DNA of 64,000 bases from positions 19,182 to 83,181 of the forward strand of contig NVTE01000005.1 in NCBI GenBank assembly GCA_002401455.1. The letters are read 5' to 3'. The stretch comes from Alphaproteobacteria bacterium (GTDB lineage: Bacteria > Pseudomonadota > Alphaproteobacteria > Sphingomonadales > Emcibacteraceae). The translations under genes were made by a program, and so were the position numbers. The notes under the pieces are model-generated. The model did no database searches. It was not told the origin of the DNA and was given only the letters and a program-made list of their open reading frames with translations. Of this stretch, positions 21,457 to 30,948 are shown one piece after another (position 1 is the first letter of the stretch; every line of letters starts with the position of its first letter).

Positions 21457-21580
21457 ATACTATTCCCTCTTCATAATACTGCGCGTCATCAATTTCGCGC
21501 ACACCCATATACCCAACATTCCCCTGTTCTTAAAACGATTAGGAGCGCAGGGCAAGAACTAGATTGAAATAATTTAACCC

Positions 21581-22636
21581 CTAGCCCCGTTTAGGGATCA
21601 GAAGCCAGATATCCAGATCCAGCAAAACTGCGGGATCATATTTTCCATCTTCTGTCTTATAGGGAAAGCTTTCCGGTGTCTTGTCTTTGCACGCCACCAG
21701 CCGGCATCTGAGCGCCGCCACGTCACTTCGGCCCGGAATTTCCGCCTTATCCAGCACTTCCGACCAGGCATAGACCGTATCACCGGCGATGCAGGGGTTA
21801 ACATGACGACCGCCATTGATGGCGATGACATTCTGGGCATTGGCCAGACCATTGAAGCTCAAGCCCCGGGCCAGGGAGATCACATGACCACCATAAACAA
21901 TACGCTCGCCGAGCCGGCCATCTTTCATGGCATGGAGGTTAAAATGCACCTTGGCGGTATTCTGATACAGGCGGGTCGCCAGCATATGATCGGCGGCCTC
22001 GATGGTCATGCCGTCCACATGATTGATCTTCTCCCCGACCTCATAATCTTCCCACAGATATTCAGACCCCGACAGGGTCCGGTCATAAGTCTCATAGGTC
22101 AGCCCCTCAGGCACGGTCAGCTGTTCAGGGTCGACCACCGCCGGCAGGTTGGGGATTACGGTCTCCGGGGCCGGGCTGGCGGCATCGCGCTTATTGATCA
22201 TCACCCAGCGCACATACTCCAGCACCGGCTCGCCGCGCTGATTGGTGCCGCGGGTGCGCACATAGACATTGCCGGTCCGGCCATTGGAATTTTGCTTAAG
22301 CCCGATCACTTCACTGGTCGCAGACAAGGTATCCCCCGGGTAAACTGTGCCCAGGAACCGGCAGTCGGCATAACCAAGATTGGCCACCGCATTGATCGAA
22401 ATATCCGGCACCGTCTTGCCAAACACAATATGGAAGCTCAACAAGTCATCAACCGGGGCCCGCTTAAGGCCGGACGCCTCGGCGAAGGCATCGGACGACT
22501 GCAGGGCAAAACGCATGCCGTAAAGCGCCGAATAAAGACTGACATCGCCAGTGGTGATGGTGCGGGGAGTGGCATGGGTCAGGACCTGGCCCAGAGAAAA
22601 ATCCTCGAAATAATTACCGTCAGAAACCTTACTCAT
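21581..22636 (-). CDS. Double-MaoC (hot-dog) hydratase, probably mesaconyl-CoA hydratase-like
   Basis: 351 residues with two MaoC/hot-dog halves: ITTGDVSLYSALYGMRFALQ and LGYADCRFLGTVYPGDTL in the first, LWEDYEVGEKINHVDGMTIEAADH and VYGGHVISLARGLSFNGLAN in the second. This two-domain layout and length match the mesaconyl-CoA hydratases of the ethylmalonyl-CoA and methylaspartate routes, which convert mesaconyl-CoA to beta-methylmalyl-CoA. The CitE-like gene directly upstream, with no gap between stop and start, supports a shared acyl-CoA pathway. The diagnostic pathway enzymes crotonyl-CoA carboxylase/reductase and ethylmalonyl-CoA mutase are not in the window, so the pathway assignment is inference. 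Confidence 0.72.
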   Translation of the reverse strand: MSKVSDGNYFEDFSLGQVLTHATPRTITTGDVSLYSALYGMRFALQSSDAFAEASGLKRAPVDDLLSFHIVFGKTVPDISINAVANLGYADCRFLGTVYPGDTLSATSEVIGLKQNSNGRTGNVYVRTRGTNQRGEPVLEYVRWVMINKRDAASPAPETVIPNLPAVVDPEQLTVPEGLTYETYDRTLSGSEYLWEDYEVGEKINHVDGMTIEAADHMLATRLYQNTAKVHFNLHAMKDGRLGERIVYGGHVISLARGLSFNGLANAQNVIAINGGRHVNPCIAGDTVYAWSEVLDKAEIPGRSDVAALRCRLVACKDKTPESFPYKTEDGKYDPAVLLDLDIWLLIPKRG

Positions 22637-23512
22637 TTAAGCCTCCAATGTTGTGATGGCGGCGGATAGGGCGACCAGGCGGTGGGCATTTTCCACATGC
22701 AGATTTTCAATCAGCTTGCCATCAACCAGAACCACGCCCTGGCCTTTCGCTTCGGCCTCGGCAAAGGCTTTGATGATCCGGTGGGAAAATTCCAGTTCTG
22801 CGGCTGAGGGGCCAAAGACCTCATTGGCCCCGGCCAGCTGTTTGGGATGGATCAGGGTCTTGCCGTCAAACCCAAACTCCAGTCCCTGCAGACAACTGGC
22901 CCGGAAGCCGTCATCATCGCCCAGGTCCAGGTAAACCCCGTCCAGAATATCAATGTTTTCCGCCCGCGCCGCCAGCAGGCACAGGCCAAGGCTAGTGACC
23001 ACCGGCAGTCTCATAGTCGTGTGATGGGCGTGAAGGTCCTTGACCAGATCACTGGTGCCCATGACAAAACAGGTCATCCGCTCTGAACTGGCCGCGATTT
23101 CCGCCGCCCTGAGCATGGCGCGGGGGGTTTCCATCATGCACCAGATTTTGGTCTTTTCCGGCGCACCGAATTTTTCCATCATCGCCTCGGCCTGCTGGAC
23201 CATGGCGGCCGTTTCCACTTTCGGCAACAGGATCGCGTCGGGACCGGCGGCACAAGCCGCTTTCATGTCGTCCTCGCCCCAGATGCTGTCCAGACTGTTG
23301 ATGCGGATAATCAGTTCCCGCTCGCCGTAACCGCCGGCCTTGACCGCCTCGGCAACCAATGTCCGGGCCTCGGCCTTGGCCGCCACCGCCACCGCGTCCT
23401 CCAGGTCCAAAATCAGGCCATCCGCCGCTAGACCCTTGGCTTTCTCAAGCGCCCGGGGGTTGGAACCGGGCATATATAACACACTTCTGCGGGGTCGGAT
23501 CTGATCTGTCAT
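22637..23512 (-). CDS. CitE-like CoA-ester lyase/thioesterase (HpcH/HpaI family)
   Basis: 291 residues, a TIM-barrel C-C lyase. Family motifs: RRSVLYMPGSNPRALEKA at the start, DGLILDLEDAV (acidic metal ligand), RINSLDSIWGEDD, LLPKVET (catalytic/metal Glu) and GFDGKTLIHPKQL near the end. The substrate should be a CoA thioester such as malyl-CoA, beta-methylmalyl-CoA or citramalyl-CoA. The length is nearer (3S)-malyl-CoA thioesterase than the longer malyl-CoA lyases. It is first in a two-gene operon with the MaoC hydratase; the two reading frames abut without a gap. Confidence 0.75.
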   Translation of the reverse strand: MTDQIRPRRSVLYMPGSNPRALEKAKGLAADGLILDLEDAVAVAAKAEARTLVAEAVKAGGYGERELIIRINSLDSIWGEDDMKAACAAGPDAILLPKVETAAMVQQAEAMMEKFGAPEKTKIWCMMETPRAMLRAAEIAASSERMTCFVMGTSDLVKDLHAHHTTMRLPVVTSLGLCLLAARAENIDILDGVYLDLGDDDGFRASCLQGLEFGFDGKTLIHPKQLAGANEVFGPSAAELEFSHRIIKAFAEAEAKGQGVVLVDGKLIENLHVENAHRLVALSAAITTLEA

Positions 23513-23708
23513 GGGGCGGTAGTCCTTACTTTTTTGATATATTATTTCACAATAGGCATCATTTTTATAACATGTTTATATATTTTATTGCACCGCATGA
23601 CAAGATGCTGCATTGCAATATTTTTTTAGCAGGCAATGCCTATTGCTTTAACGGGAACAGGTGATAACAATAGCGCCCAATAACAATCACCTTGAGGGAT
23701 ATCATTTT

Positions 23709-25124
23709 ATGACTTTATTGAGTAGAGCCACCCGGGCCGGCCTCTTATCGGCGAGCCTGATTTTCACCAGCATGAGCTTCAGCGCAGAGGCCGGGTCATT
23801 ATCCGAGGCTGACCAGGCCCGCATTCTGGAGCTGAAAAAAACCGCACTGGCGTCCAATCTGGCTTACGAGATTGATGAATCCCTGACCACCGAAGTCGGC
23901 CCCCGCATGGTCGGATCCCCTGGCGACAAGCTAGCTGTTGAGTGGGCCGTGGCCAAGATGACGCAGCTGGGCTTTGACAAGGTCTGGACCGAAGACGTGA
24001 CCCATAAGAGCTGGGTCAGGGGCACGGCAGAGGCTCATATCATCAGCCCCTACCCCCAGAAGATGGTCGCCATCGCGCTCGGCGGTAGTGTCGGGACGCC
24101 GGAAGGCGGCATCACGGCCGAGGTTGTTGAATTCAAGAATTTCAAGGCCCTGGCCGCCGCGGCTCCGGGCAGCCTGGAGGGCAAGATTGCCTATGTCTCC
24201 TTCCGTATGGAGCGCAAGATTGATGGCTCCGGCTATGGCCCGGCGGTGACCACCCGCGCCGCTGGCCCGAGCTATGCCGCCGCCAAGGGCGCTGTCGCCC
24301 TGATCATGCGCTCGGTCGGCACCGATAATAACCGCATCGGCCATACCGGCGGCCTGCAATATAATGAAGACACGCCAAAAATTCCCGGTGCCGCCCTATC
24401 CAATCCGGATGCTGATTTGCTGTCGCGCCAGATCGCCCGGGGCAAACCGGTGACGGTGTCCCTGAAACTGACTTCCCAGCGTCAGGACGATGTTGTGGTC
24501 ACCACCGCCAATGTCATTGGTGAGATTACCGGCTCTGAATTCCCGGACGAATATGTCGTCATGGCGGCGCATCTGGACAGCTGGGACGTGGGTACCGGGG
24601 CGGTTGATGATGGCATCGGCGTTGGCATCACCTTGGCCGCCGGTCATTATATGGCCAACCTACCGACCCGACCGAAACGCACCATCCGGGTGATCCTGTT
24701 TGCTGCCGAGGAAGTCGGTCTTGTCGGGGCCAAGCAATATGTCACAACCCACGCGGACGATATGAAAAACCATGTCATCGGCGCGGAATGGGATTTTGGC
24801 ACCGGCCGCATCTATAAGATGACCCCGGGCGTTGGCCCCTCGGCCCTCAATGACATCCGCGAGCTGGCCGAGCTGCTGGCCCCGCTCGGCGTCGCCTTAA
24901 GCCCGGAAAACAATGCCAAGGGCCAGTCCGACCTGAGCGCACTGGGCAAGGTCGGCATGCCGGCGGTTAATTTCAGCCCGGACGGTATGAAGTATTTCGA
25001 TTATCACCATACGGAAAATGACACGTTGGACAAGGTGGACGCCGAAGCCATGAAGCAAAATACGGCAGTCTTCACCATCTTCAGCTATTTCGCCGCCCAG
25101 TCCGGGATAGATTTCCGCAAGTAA
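23709..25124 (+). CDS. Exported M28-family zinc aminopeptidase
   Basis: 471 residues. A Sec signal peptide (MTLLSRATRAGLLSASLIFT through SFSAEA) is followed by an N-terminal cap, a PA-like insert (residues about 120-230), and the M28 di-zinc domain. Ligands are visible: H and D in MAAHLDSWDVGTGAVDDG, EE in FAAEEVGLVGAKQY, a further acidic residue in GAEWDFGTG, and the final His in YHHTENDT. The start is ATG 23709 because GAGGGAT lies 8 nt before it. It stands alone, with a strong terminator after the stop. It probably trims peptides in the periplasm alongside the S9 and M1 enzymes in this window. Confidence 0.88.
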   Translation: MTLLSRATRAGLLSASLIFTSMSFSAEAGSLSEADQARILELKKTALASNLAYEIDESLTTEVGPRMVGSPGDKLAVEWAVAKMTQLGFDKVWTEDVTHKSWVRGTAEAHIISPYPQKMVAIALGGSVGTPEGGITAEVVEFKNFKALAAAAPGSLEGKIAYVSFRMERKIDGSGYGPAVTTRAAGPSYAAAKGAVALIMRSVGTDNNRIGHTGGLQYNEDTPKIPGAALSNPDADLLSRQIARGKPVTVSLKLTSQRQDDVVVTTANVIGEITGSEFPDEYVVMAAHLDSWDVGTGAVDDGIGVGITLAAGHYMANLPTRPKRTIRVILFAAEEVGLVGAKQYVTTHADDMKNHVIGAEWDFGTGRIYKMTPGVGPSALNDIRELAELLAPLGVALSPENNAKGQSDLSALGKVGMPAVNFSPDGMKYFDYHHTENDTLDKVDAEAMKQNTAVFTIFSYFAAQSGIDFRK

Positions 25125-25143
25125 TCGTTACCCCATCGCACTA

Positions 25144-25176
25144 AAAAAGGCAGGCTCCTTACGGGCCTGCCTTTTT
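25144..25176 (+). terminator. Intrinsic terminator after the M28 peptidase
   Basis: 12-bp perfect stem (AAAAAGGCAGGC / GCCTGCCTTTTT) with a 9-nt loop. The A/T tails make it usable from both sides. Confidence 0.85.
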
Positions 25177-25205
25177 AGTGTCTCGTGACCAGACCTTTCC
25201 GGGAC

Positions 25206-25485
25206 TTACCAGCCGCAGGTCCGGCCGCGGGTGAAGGCTTCCATAGCATCGGGCCAGGGCTTGCTTGCCCCCATCTCTAACATGGCGTTGGTATCTTCGG
25301 TAATGAAATTGGCATTGACCCATTCGACCTGGGCTTCAAAAACGCCCTTTTCCGCCAGGTCCTTCGACCCCGGCGACAAAGGCTTTGGCCCCGTCGGCGG
25401 TGACGGCCTGTTCACTGTCGGTATCAGTTTCGACACTACAGCCCGCCAACATCATAGCGATCACCAGCAAACTTGTTTTTCTGAT
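25206..25485 (-). pseudogene. Wreck of an M2-family (ACE-like) peptidyl-dipeptidase lipoprotein gene
   Basis: Read on the minus strand from 25485: IRKTSLLVIAMMLAGCS is a lipoprotein signal whose start codon is now ATC. The frame continues EQAVTADGAKAFVAGVE, then shifts (two bases lost relative to the expected VEKDL) to DLAEKGVFEAQVEWVNANFI and TEDTNAM. It then jumps straight to LEMGASKPWPDAMEAFT. The first part matches the mature N-terminus of M2 peptidases. The second is the GxSKPWPxAM...TG segment near their C-terminus, so about 500 codons including the HEXXH zinc site are gone. A 76-codon frame survives by chance but cannot be catalytic. Confidence 0.78.
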
Positions 25486-25590
25486 CCTGGTTATTCCTTA
25501 TCCCCTTATGTGGTTTTATTTAGTGGACGAACAGGCTAGCACGAACCTCCGCCATGTGACATTGAAAAACCCACCTGTTTATAAAAAAGA

Positions 25591-25615
25591 AAGGCAGACC
25601 AAAATGATCTGCCTT
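25591..25615 (-). terminator. Terminator downstream of the TonB receptor gene
   Basis: AAGGCAGA / TCTGCCTT stem (8 bp, 9-nt loop), followed on the minus strand by a T-rich tract (TTTCTTTTTTAT). It lies between the receptor stop and the M2 remnant. Confidence 0.65.
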
Positions 25616-25660
25616 CCTCATATTATTCAATGTTTCATCTTAAATCAGGACAAGCCAAAA

Positions 25661-27916
25661 TTAGAAAGTCCGCCGCACTTTGACACCAATAGTCTGGGGA
25701 CGAACGGTGAAAATTGATTGGGCTGTGAAAGCATCATTGCCCCGGTTGCTCTGCGCCCGTTTGTTAAACAGGTTTCTCACATACAGGGAGGCACTCCACT
25801 GATCATTGGAGATCCCGACACTGGCATTCATCATGGAATAGTCCTGGATCTTCAGGAAAAAGTTATCGGTTGCGCTTAGCGTGGAATTGCGTTCACCCAT
25901 GAAATTATAATCCACCCGGGCATAACCTTCCAGATCGGCATCAATCGTCCAGCCATATTCAACCGCCAGATTGGCCATGAATTTTGAGACCCGTGGAATT
26001 TTATCACCCTTGACACCCGGTGCCTGAAAATCACCCGTTTCATCAATCTGATCTTCGGTAAGACGGGCATTCTGATAGGTGAAGCCACCAGAAACAATCA
26101 ATCCCTCGGAAACCAGGGCATCAAATTCCACTTCGATACCATCAACGGCGGCTTTACCGGCATTGCCGATAAAGGCAAAGGCCCCGTCCGGCGTAGTCCC
26201 GCCAACCTGCATGTTATCCCAAATCATCTTGAACACGGCCACATTCAGTTTAAGGCGGTTATCGGCCCAATTTGTTTTGGCCCCAATTTCATAATTGGTC
26301 ACAAAATCCGGACCAAACTGCGCCGGTACTTCAACAAACACTGACTGGTTGGCCCCGCCAAGACGGAAACCTTCCACAACCTGTGCATACAGCATCACAT
26401 CTTCATTGACATGATAGGAGATATTACCTTTGAAGATTGTACCCTTCTGGGACGCATCACCATCCGGTGCCGGGCCTGCCGGAGCATTGACAAGCGCAAA
26501 ACCCACATTGGTCTTGCCGGTATTCGTCTTGTCATAATCATACCAGCGCATGCCACCGGTGATGCTCAAATCTTCTGTCACGTCATAGGTTACTTCACCA
26601 AAGATCGACAACTGGTCCACTTTTTCCTTGGCTTCACGGAAGAAGATAAAATCAAACGGCTCGCGGGCGAGACCCTCTGGTGTCGCCGCCAGAACCTGAC
26701 TCTTCAAATCCGATTCACGGTTTTCTGTGAACAGACCCACGGTCCAGTGCAAAGGTCCTTCACCAGTAGAGCTCAGACGCACTTCATTGGTCCAGTTATT
26801 AACATTCTGAGGCTGCTTAACCGTTGCGGGCAGAAATCCGTTAATGAACGCAGTATGGGTTGTTGCTTCTCCTGGTGTACAGGTATAGGTCCCCGGATTC
26901 TGGCCATTTTGAATGGCACAGATGGCATTATTATCAAATCCGGCAATGAACGGGGTGGTGTCAAAGTTGAATTGAACAAACCGGTTATAATAGGAGGTTG
27001 AGGCCACCAGGTGGAAATCCTCAAATTCCCAATCCACAGTCAGGTTATAAATCTCCGCATCATCAATCAGAAACTCTTGCGTCACCCGGTCCGTTTTCAG
27101 GTCACCAACAGAAGGAAAGAATTCAGGACGTCCACCGCTGTCTGTGCGTTGCAGCATAACCTTGGCATCAATGGTCAGATTTTCTGCCGCCTGCAGACGC
27201 AGAGCAACCCTGCCGCCCCAGGTTTCTTCATCATTGATATTATCAATGGCCAGCGGAACATTGTCGATAAAACCATCCTCATTGCGGTAATAGCCCACAA
27301 CCCGCATGGCAAGTTTACCGTCAACCAGTGGCATATTGGCCATGGCGCTCAGGTTCCAGCCCTGGCCGCCATCCTTGGTGGTGGACACATCGCCATCTAC
27401 AAATCCCTCATATTCATCCAGAACCGGCTTGTTGGTGATTACGCGCACTGTCCCGCCCACGGATCCGGATCCATAGAGGGTTCCCTGCGGACCTTTCAGG
27501 ACCTCGATGCGTTCAATATCAATCAGTTTAAAATCCGGCTGACGGGCGCCACTGTCGGCTTCGGCACCGGGCGCCCCGGTAACAATGGTTTCGTCATAAT
27601 AAAGGCCAACCTGGGCTTCACCAACGCCATTGATGCCCCGGATCACAAGACGACGTTCGCCCGGCCCCTGGTCAACAATGCTCAGACCCGGTACTGTCGC
27701 GAAATAATCAATGATGTCATCTGCGCCAATTTTCTCCAGCCGATCGCCACTGATGGCACTGATGCTGATCGGGGTATCTTGAATATTGGTGGCCCGTTTC
27801 AAGGCGGTAACCACAATTTCTTCCAGACCAACCCGTTCTTCATTCTGTTGGGCAACTGCCGGACTGGCTCCCATAAATATGACAGGAAGGGTGTATAATA
27901 GATGATTTATTTTCAT
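25661..27916 (-). CDS. TonB-dependent outer-membrane receptor
   Basis: 751 residues. The signal peptide MKINHLLYTLPVIFMGASPA is followed by a TonB-box-like segment (GLEEIVVTALKRATNIQDTP), the plug domain (residues about 45-160, with GERRLVIRGINGVGEAQVGLYYDE and VLKGPQGTLYGSGSVGGTV), and a 22-strand-type barrel ending in the outer-membrane F residue (TIGVKVRRTF). It imports a ligand too large for porins using TonB energy. The IQDTPISISAISG form is common in receptors of marine alphaproteobacteria, many of unknown ligand. No transport partner is adjacent. It sits beside the decayed M2 peptidase gene, so peptide-derived or siderophore ligands are both possible. Confidence 0.93.
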   Translation of the reverse strand: MKINHLLYTLPVIFMGASPAVAQQNEERVGLEEIVVTALKRATNIQDTPISISAISGDRLEKIGADDIIDYFATVPGLSIVDQGPGERRLVIRGINGVGEAQVGLYYDETIVTGAPGAEADSGARQPDFKLIDIERIEVLKGPQGTLYGSGSVGGTVRVITNKPVLDEYEGFVDGDVSTTKDGGQGWNLSAMANMPLVDGKLAMRVVGYYRNEDGFIDNVPLAIDNINDEETWGGRVALRLQAAENLTIDAKVMLQRTDSGGRPEFFPSVGDLKTDRVTQEFLIDDAEIYNLTVDWEFEDFHLVASTSYYNRFVQFNFDTTPFIAGFDNNAICAIQNGQNPGTYTCTPGEATTHTAFINGFLPATVKQPQNVNNWTNEVRLSSTGEGPLHWTVGLFTENRESDLKSQVLAATPEGLAREPFDFIFFREAKEKVDQLSIFGEVTYDVTEDLSITGGMRWYDYDKTNTGKTNVGFALVNAPAGPAPDGDASQKGTIFKGNISYHVNEDVMLYAQVVEGFRLGGANQSVFVEVPAQFGPDFVTNYEIGAKTNWADNRLKLNVAVFKMIWDNMQVGGTTPDGAFAFIGNAGKAAVDGIEVEFDALVSEGLIVSGGFTYQNARLTEDQIDETGDFQAPGVKGDKIPRVSKFMANLAVEYGWTIDADLEGYARVDYNFMGERNSTLSATDNFFLKIQDYSMMNASVGISNDQWSASLYVRNLFNKRAQSNRGNDAFTAQSIFTVRPQTIGVKVRRTF

Positions 27917-28082
27917 GATGTTTCCTCTATTGATATTTTATCAATTTTTTATTGGTAGAATTTTTACAGGTCTTGCTCCTTAGGCGAAAAAGGCCCCAAC
28001 CTGACGGATATCTACACTTAATCCGGTTATTACTGTAAACGAATATAGAGTTTCTGGCTATAAAATATGATGAAATGACAAA

Positions 28083-28117
28083 AAAATGAGGTGAATGATC
28101 AACATCCACCTCATTTT
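28083..28117. terminator. Terminator after asd
   Basis: AAAATGAGGTG / CACCTCATTTT perfect 11-bp stem with a 13-nt loop, 57 bp past the asd stop on the minus strand. Confidence 0.7.
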
Positions 28118-28173
28118 AAGATTATCTTCTGATCGCCGTCTAAAATTCAGAATAATCGATCAAAAATCTATAA

Positions 28174-29193
28174 TCAGTCTTTTTTCAGGTAATCCGAACA
28201 AAGCTTTTCAGCGATCTGAATCGCGTTCAGGGCCGCACCTTTCAGCAGGTTATCGGACACACACCACAGGTTGATACCGTTTTTCACGGTCACGTCCCGG
28301 CGGATGCGGCTGATGTAAGTGGCGAATTCACCAACACAATCAATCGGCGTGATATAGCCGCCGTCTTCGCGCTTGTCGATCACCAGCAGGCCAGGGGCTT
28401 CCCGCAGAACGTCAAAGACCTCGGCTTCATCGATCGGATTTTCAAATTCAATATTGATCGATTCGGAATGGCCCAGGAACACCGGCACCCGCACGCAGGT
28501 CGCGGTCAGCATGATATCCGGATCGAGGATCTTGGCAGTCTCGGCAACCATTTTCCATTCTTCCTTGGTATCACCGCTGTCCATGAAGACATCAATATGC
28601 GGGATCACATTGAAGGCAATCTGCTTGGGATATATTTGAGGCTCAACCGGGTCATTAACAATGATCGCCCGGGTCTGGTGCCATAATTCATCCATCGCCG
28701 CCCGTCCGCTGCCCGACACGGACTGATAAGTGGACACAACCACCCGCTTGATCTTGGCATAATCATGCAACGGCTTCAGCGCGACCATCATCTGGGCGGT
28801 GGAACAGTTGGGGTTGGCAATGATGTTTTTCTTGGTATAGCCAGAGATGGCGTCGCCGTTGACTTCCGGTACGATCAAGGGCACATCCGGATGCATGCGG
28901 AAATGAGAGCTGTTATCGATGACGACACAGCCCTGAGCGCCGATTTTCTCCGACCATTTTTTGGACACGGACCCGCCCGCAGACATCAGAACGATATCGG
29001 TACCGGTAAAGTCAAAATCATCAAGACATTTTGTCTTCAGGGTCTTGTCGCCAAAAGTAACCTCCTGCCCCAGGGACCGGCGGGAGGCCAGGGCCACCAC
29101 TTCGGACGCAGGAAACTGGCGTTCGGACAGAATATTCAACATTTCCCGGCCAACATTTCCGGTTGCGCCAACGATGGCTACTTTATACGACAT
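28174..29193 (-). CDS. asd: Aspartate-semialdehyde dehydrogenase
   Basis: 339 residues. It reduces aspartyl phosphate to aspartate semialdehyde, the branch point to lysine, threonine, methionine and diaminopimelate. The NADP fold is VAIVGATGNVGREML, the catalytic Cys is C130 in NPNCSTAQ, and the substrate motif is STYQSVSGSGRAAMDEL. The start is ATG 29193 (MSYKVAIVG) because TTGGAG lies six bases upstream; an in-frame TTG four codons earlier is part of that ribosome site. 28 bp after leuB in the leuCDB-asd block. Confidence 0.96.
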   Translation of the reverse strand: MSYKVAIVGATGNVGREMLNILSERQFPASEVVALASRRSLGQEVTFGDKTLKTKCLDDFDFTGTDIVLMSAGGSVSKKWSEKIGAQGCVVIDNSSHFRMHPDVPLIVPEVNGDAISGYTKKNIIANPNCSTAQMMVALKPLHDYAKIKRVVVSTYQSVSGSGRAAMDELWHQTRAIIVNDPVEPQIYPKQIAFNVIPHIDVFMDSGDTKEEWKMVAETAKILDPDIMLTATCVRVPVFLGHSESINIEFENPIDEAEVFDVLREAPGLLVIDKREDGGYITPIDCVGEFATYISRIRRDVTVKNGINLWCVSDNLLKGAALNAIQIAEKLCSDYLKKD

Positions 29194-29221
29194 AATAAAC
29201 TCCAAAAATTAGTGTATGTGA

Positions 29222-30322
29222 TTATTTTTCATTCAGACGATCCAGGGCCCGTAAAATACTGTCCCCCATGACAGAAGTTGATACCTTGGCCTTGCCCGGC
29301 TGCATGATATCCGCCGTGCGCAGACCACCGGCCAGGACATTCTGTACCGCGTCTTCGATCATCTGGGCTTCTGCTTCACAGTCAAAGGTATAGCGCAGGG
29401 CCATGGCCAGGCTGAGGATGGTGGCGATGGGGTTGGCCACACCTTTGCCGGCAATATCCGGCGCACTGCCGTGAACCGGTTCATACATGGCACCGCCGCC
29501 TTTAACACCCAGTGCCGCAGACGGCAACATGCCCAGAGACCCGGTCAGCATGGCCGCCACATCGCTCAATAAATCGCCAAACAGGTTATCGGTGACGATC
29601 ACATCAAACTGTTTCGGGGCCCGAACCAATTGCATGGCACAGCTGTCGGCCAGCATATGGTCCAGCTTTATTTCAGGATAATCAGCAGCAATGACCGTCA
29701 CTTCTTCGCGCCACAACAGGCCGCTTTCCATGACGTTGGCTTTTTCACTGGAGGTCACCCGACCGCCGCGCTTGGCCGCCAATTCAAAGGCAACCCGGGC
29801 AATGCGGTGAATTTCTGACGTGGTATAGACCTGGGTATTGACCCCTCGGCGTTCGCCGTTTTCCAGAGTCTCAATGCCGCGCGGTTCACCAAAATAAACG
29901 CCGCCAGTGAGTTCCCGGACAATCATAATGTCAAGGCCACTGACCAGCTCAGGCTTCAGGCTCGAGGCCTCCACCAGAGGTTCAAAACAGATGGCCGGAC
30001 GCAGATTGGCGAACAGCCCCAGTTCTTTGCGCAGGGTGAGAAGGCCGGCTTCCGGCCGCTTGTCATAATCAACCCCGTCCCATTTCGGACCGCCGACAGC
30101 GCCGAGCATCACCGCGTCGACTTGGCGGGCCAGAGCCAGGGTATCATCATCCAGTGCAACGCCGAAAACATCATAGGCCGCACCCCCAACCAGTCCCTCA
30201 TGAACCGTGAAGTTCAGGCCGCGGTTTTCCATCAGCCAGTCAACCACACGACGGGCTTCCACCATGATTTCCGGTCCGATCCCATCACCGGCTAACATCA
30301 ATAGGGATAATTCTTTAGTCAT
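29222..30322 (-). CDS. leuB: 3-isopropylmalate dehydrogenase
   Basis: 366 residues. It oxidises and decarboxylates 3-isopropylmalate to 2-oxoisocaproate with NAD. Family markers: [17 protein letters not shown] at the N-terminus, [24 protein letters not shown], and the metal-site block [20 protein letters not shown]. The adenosine-binding [17 protein letters not shown] is present. 5 bp after leuD. Confidence 0.97.
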   Translation of the reverse strand: MTKELSLLMLAGDGIGPEIMVEARRVVDWLMENRGLNFTVHEGLVGGAAYDVFGVALDDDTLALARQVDAVMLGAVGGPKWDGVDYDKRPEAGLLTLRKELGLFANLRPAICFEPLVEASSLKPELVSGLDIMIVRELTGGVYFGEPRGIETLENGERRGVNTQVYTTSEIHRIARVAFELAAKRGGRVTSSEKANVMESGLLWREEVTVIAADYPEIKLDHMLADSCAMQLVRAPKQFDVIVTDNLFGDLLSDVAAMLTGSLGMLPSAALGVKGGGAMYEPVHGSAPDIAGKGVANPIATILSLAMALRYTFDCEAEAQMIEDAVQNVLAGGLRTADIMQPGKAKVSTSVMGDSILRALDRLNEK

Positions 30323-30327
30323 ATGTT

Positions 30328-30948
30328 CTAGTCCTTAAATAGCCATGGTTGGCTAAGTCTTTTTGTATTTTCAAAATCCCCAATTATTTTCTTCTTTTCC
30401 AAGGTCAAACCAATGTCATCCAGCCCTTCCAGCAGACAATGCCGTCGGTAGGGATCGATCTCAAAAGACACGGTTCCGCCATCAGGCCCGGAAATTTCCT
30501 GAGCCTCCAGGTCGACGGTGATGATGGCATTGGCCCCTCGGCCCGCATCATCCAGCAACTGATCAATGATCGCCTGCGGCAGGATGATCGGCAGCAGGCC
30601 ATTCTTGAAGCAATTACCATGAAAAATATCGGCAAAGCTCGGTGCAATAATACATTTAATGCCAAAATCCTTCAGGGCCCAGGGCGCATGCTCCCGGCTG
30701 GATCCACAGCCAAAATTCTCGCCGGTGATCAGGATTTCCGCTTTGCGGTAGGCGGGCTGGTTCAGGATAAAGTCCTCCCGCTCCGAGCCATCATCATGAT
30801 AGCGGATATTGGAAAAGGCATAAATGCCCAGCCCGGTCCGCTTGATAGTTTTCAGGTGATTCTGCGGGATGATCATATCCGTATCAATATTTGCCATGGG
30901 CAAAGGCGCCGCCACGGCGCTCAGACGGGTAAATTTATCCATGCTCAC
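30328..30948 (-). CDS. leuD: 3-isopropylmalate dehydratase small subunit
   Basis: 206 residues. Aconitase-swivel domain with the family stretch [21 protein letters not shown] and the start motif [19 protein letters not shown]. It forms the isopropylmalate isomerase with LeuC. The start is uncertain: GTG 30948 overlaps the leuC stop as GTGA, while an in-frame ATG at 30942 begins just after that stop. The overlap favours translational coupling in either case. Confidence 0.95.
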   Translation of the reverse strand: MSMDKFTRLSAVAAPLPMANIDTDMIIPQNHLKTIKRTGLGIYAFSNIRYHDDGSEREDFILNQPAYRKAEILITGENFGCGSSREHAPWALKDFGIKCIIAPSFADIFHGNCFKNGLLPIILPQAIIDQLLDDAGRGANAIITVDLEAQEISGPDGGTVSFEIDPYRRHCLLEGLDDIGLTLEKKKIIGDFENTKRLSQPWLFKD

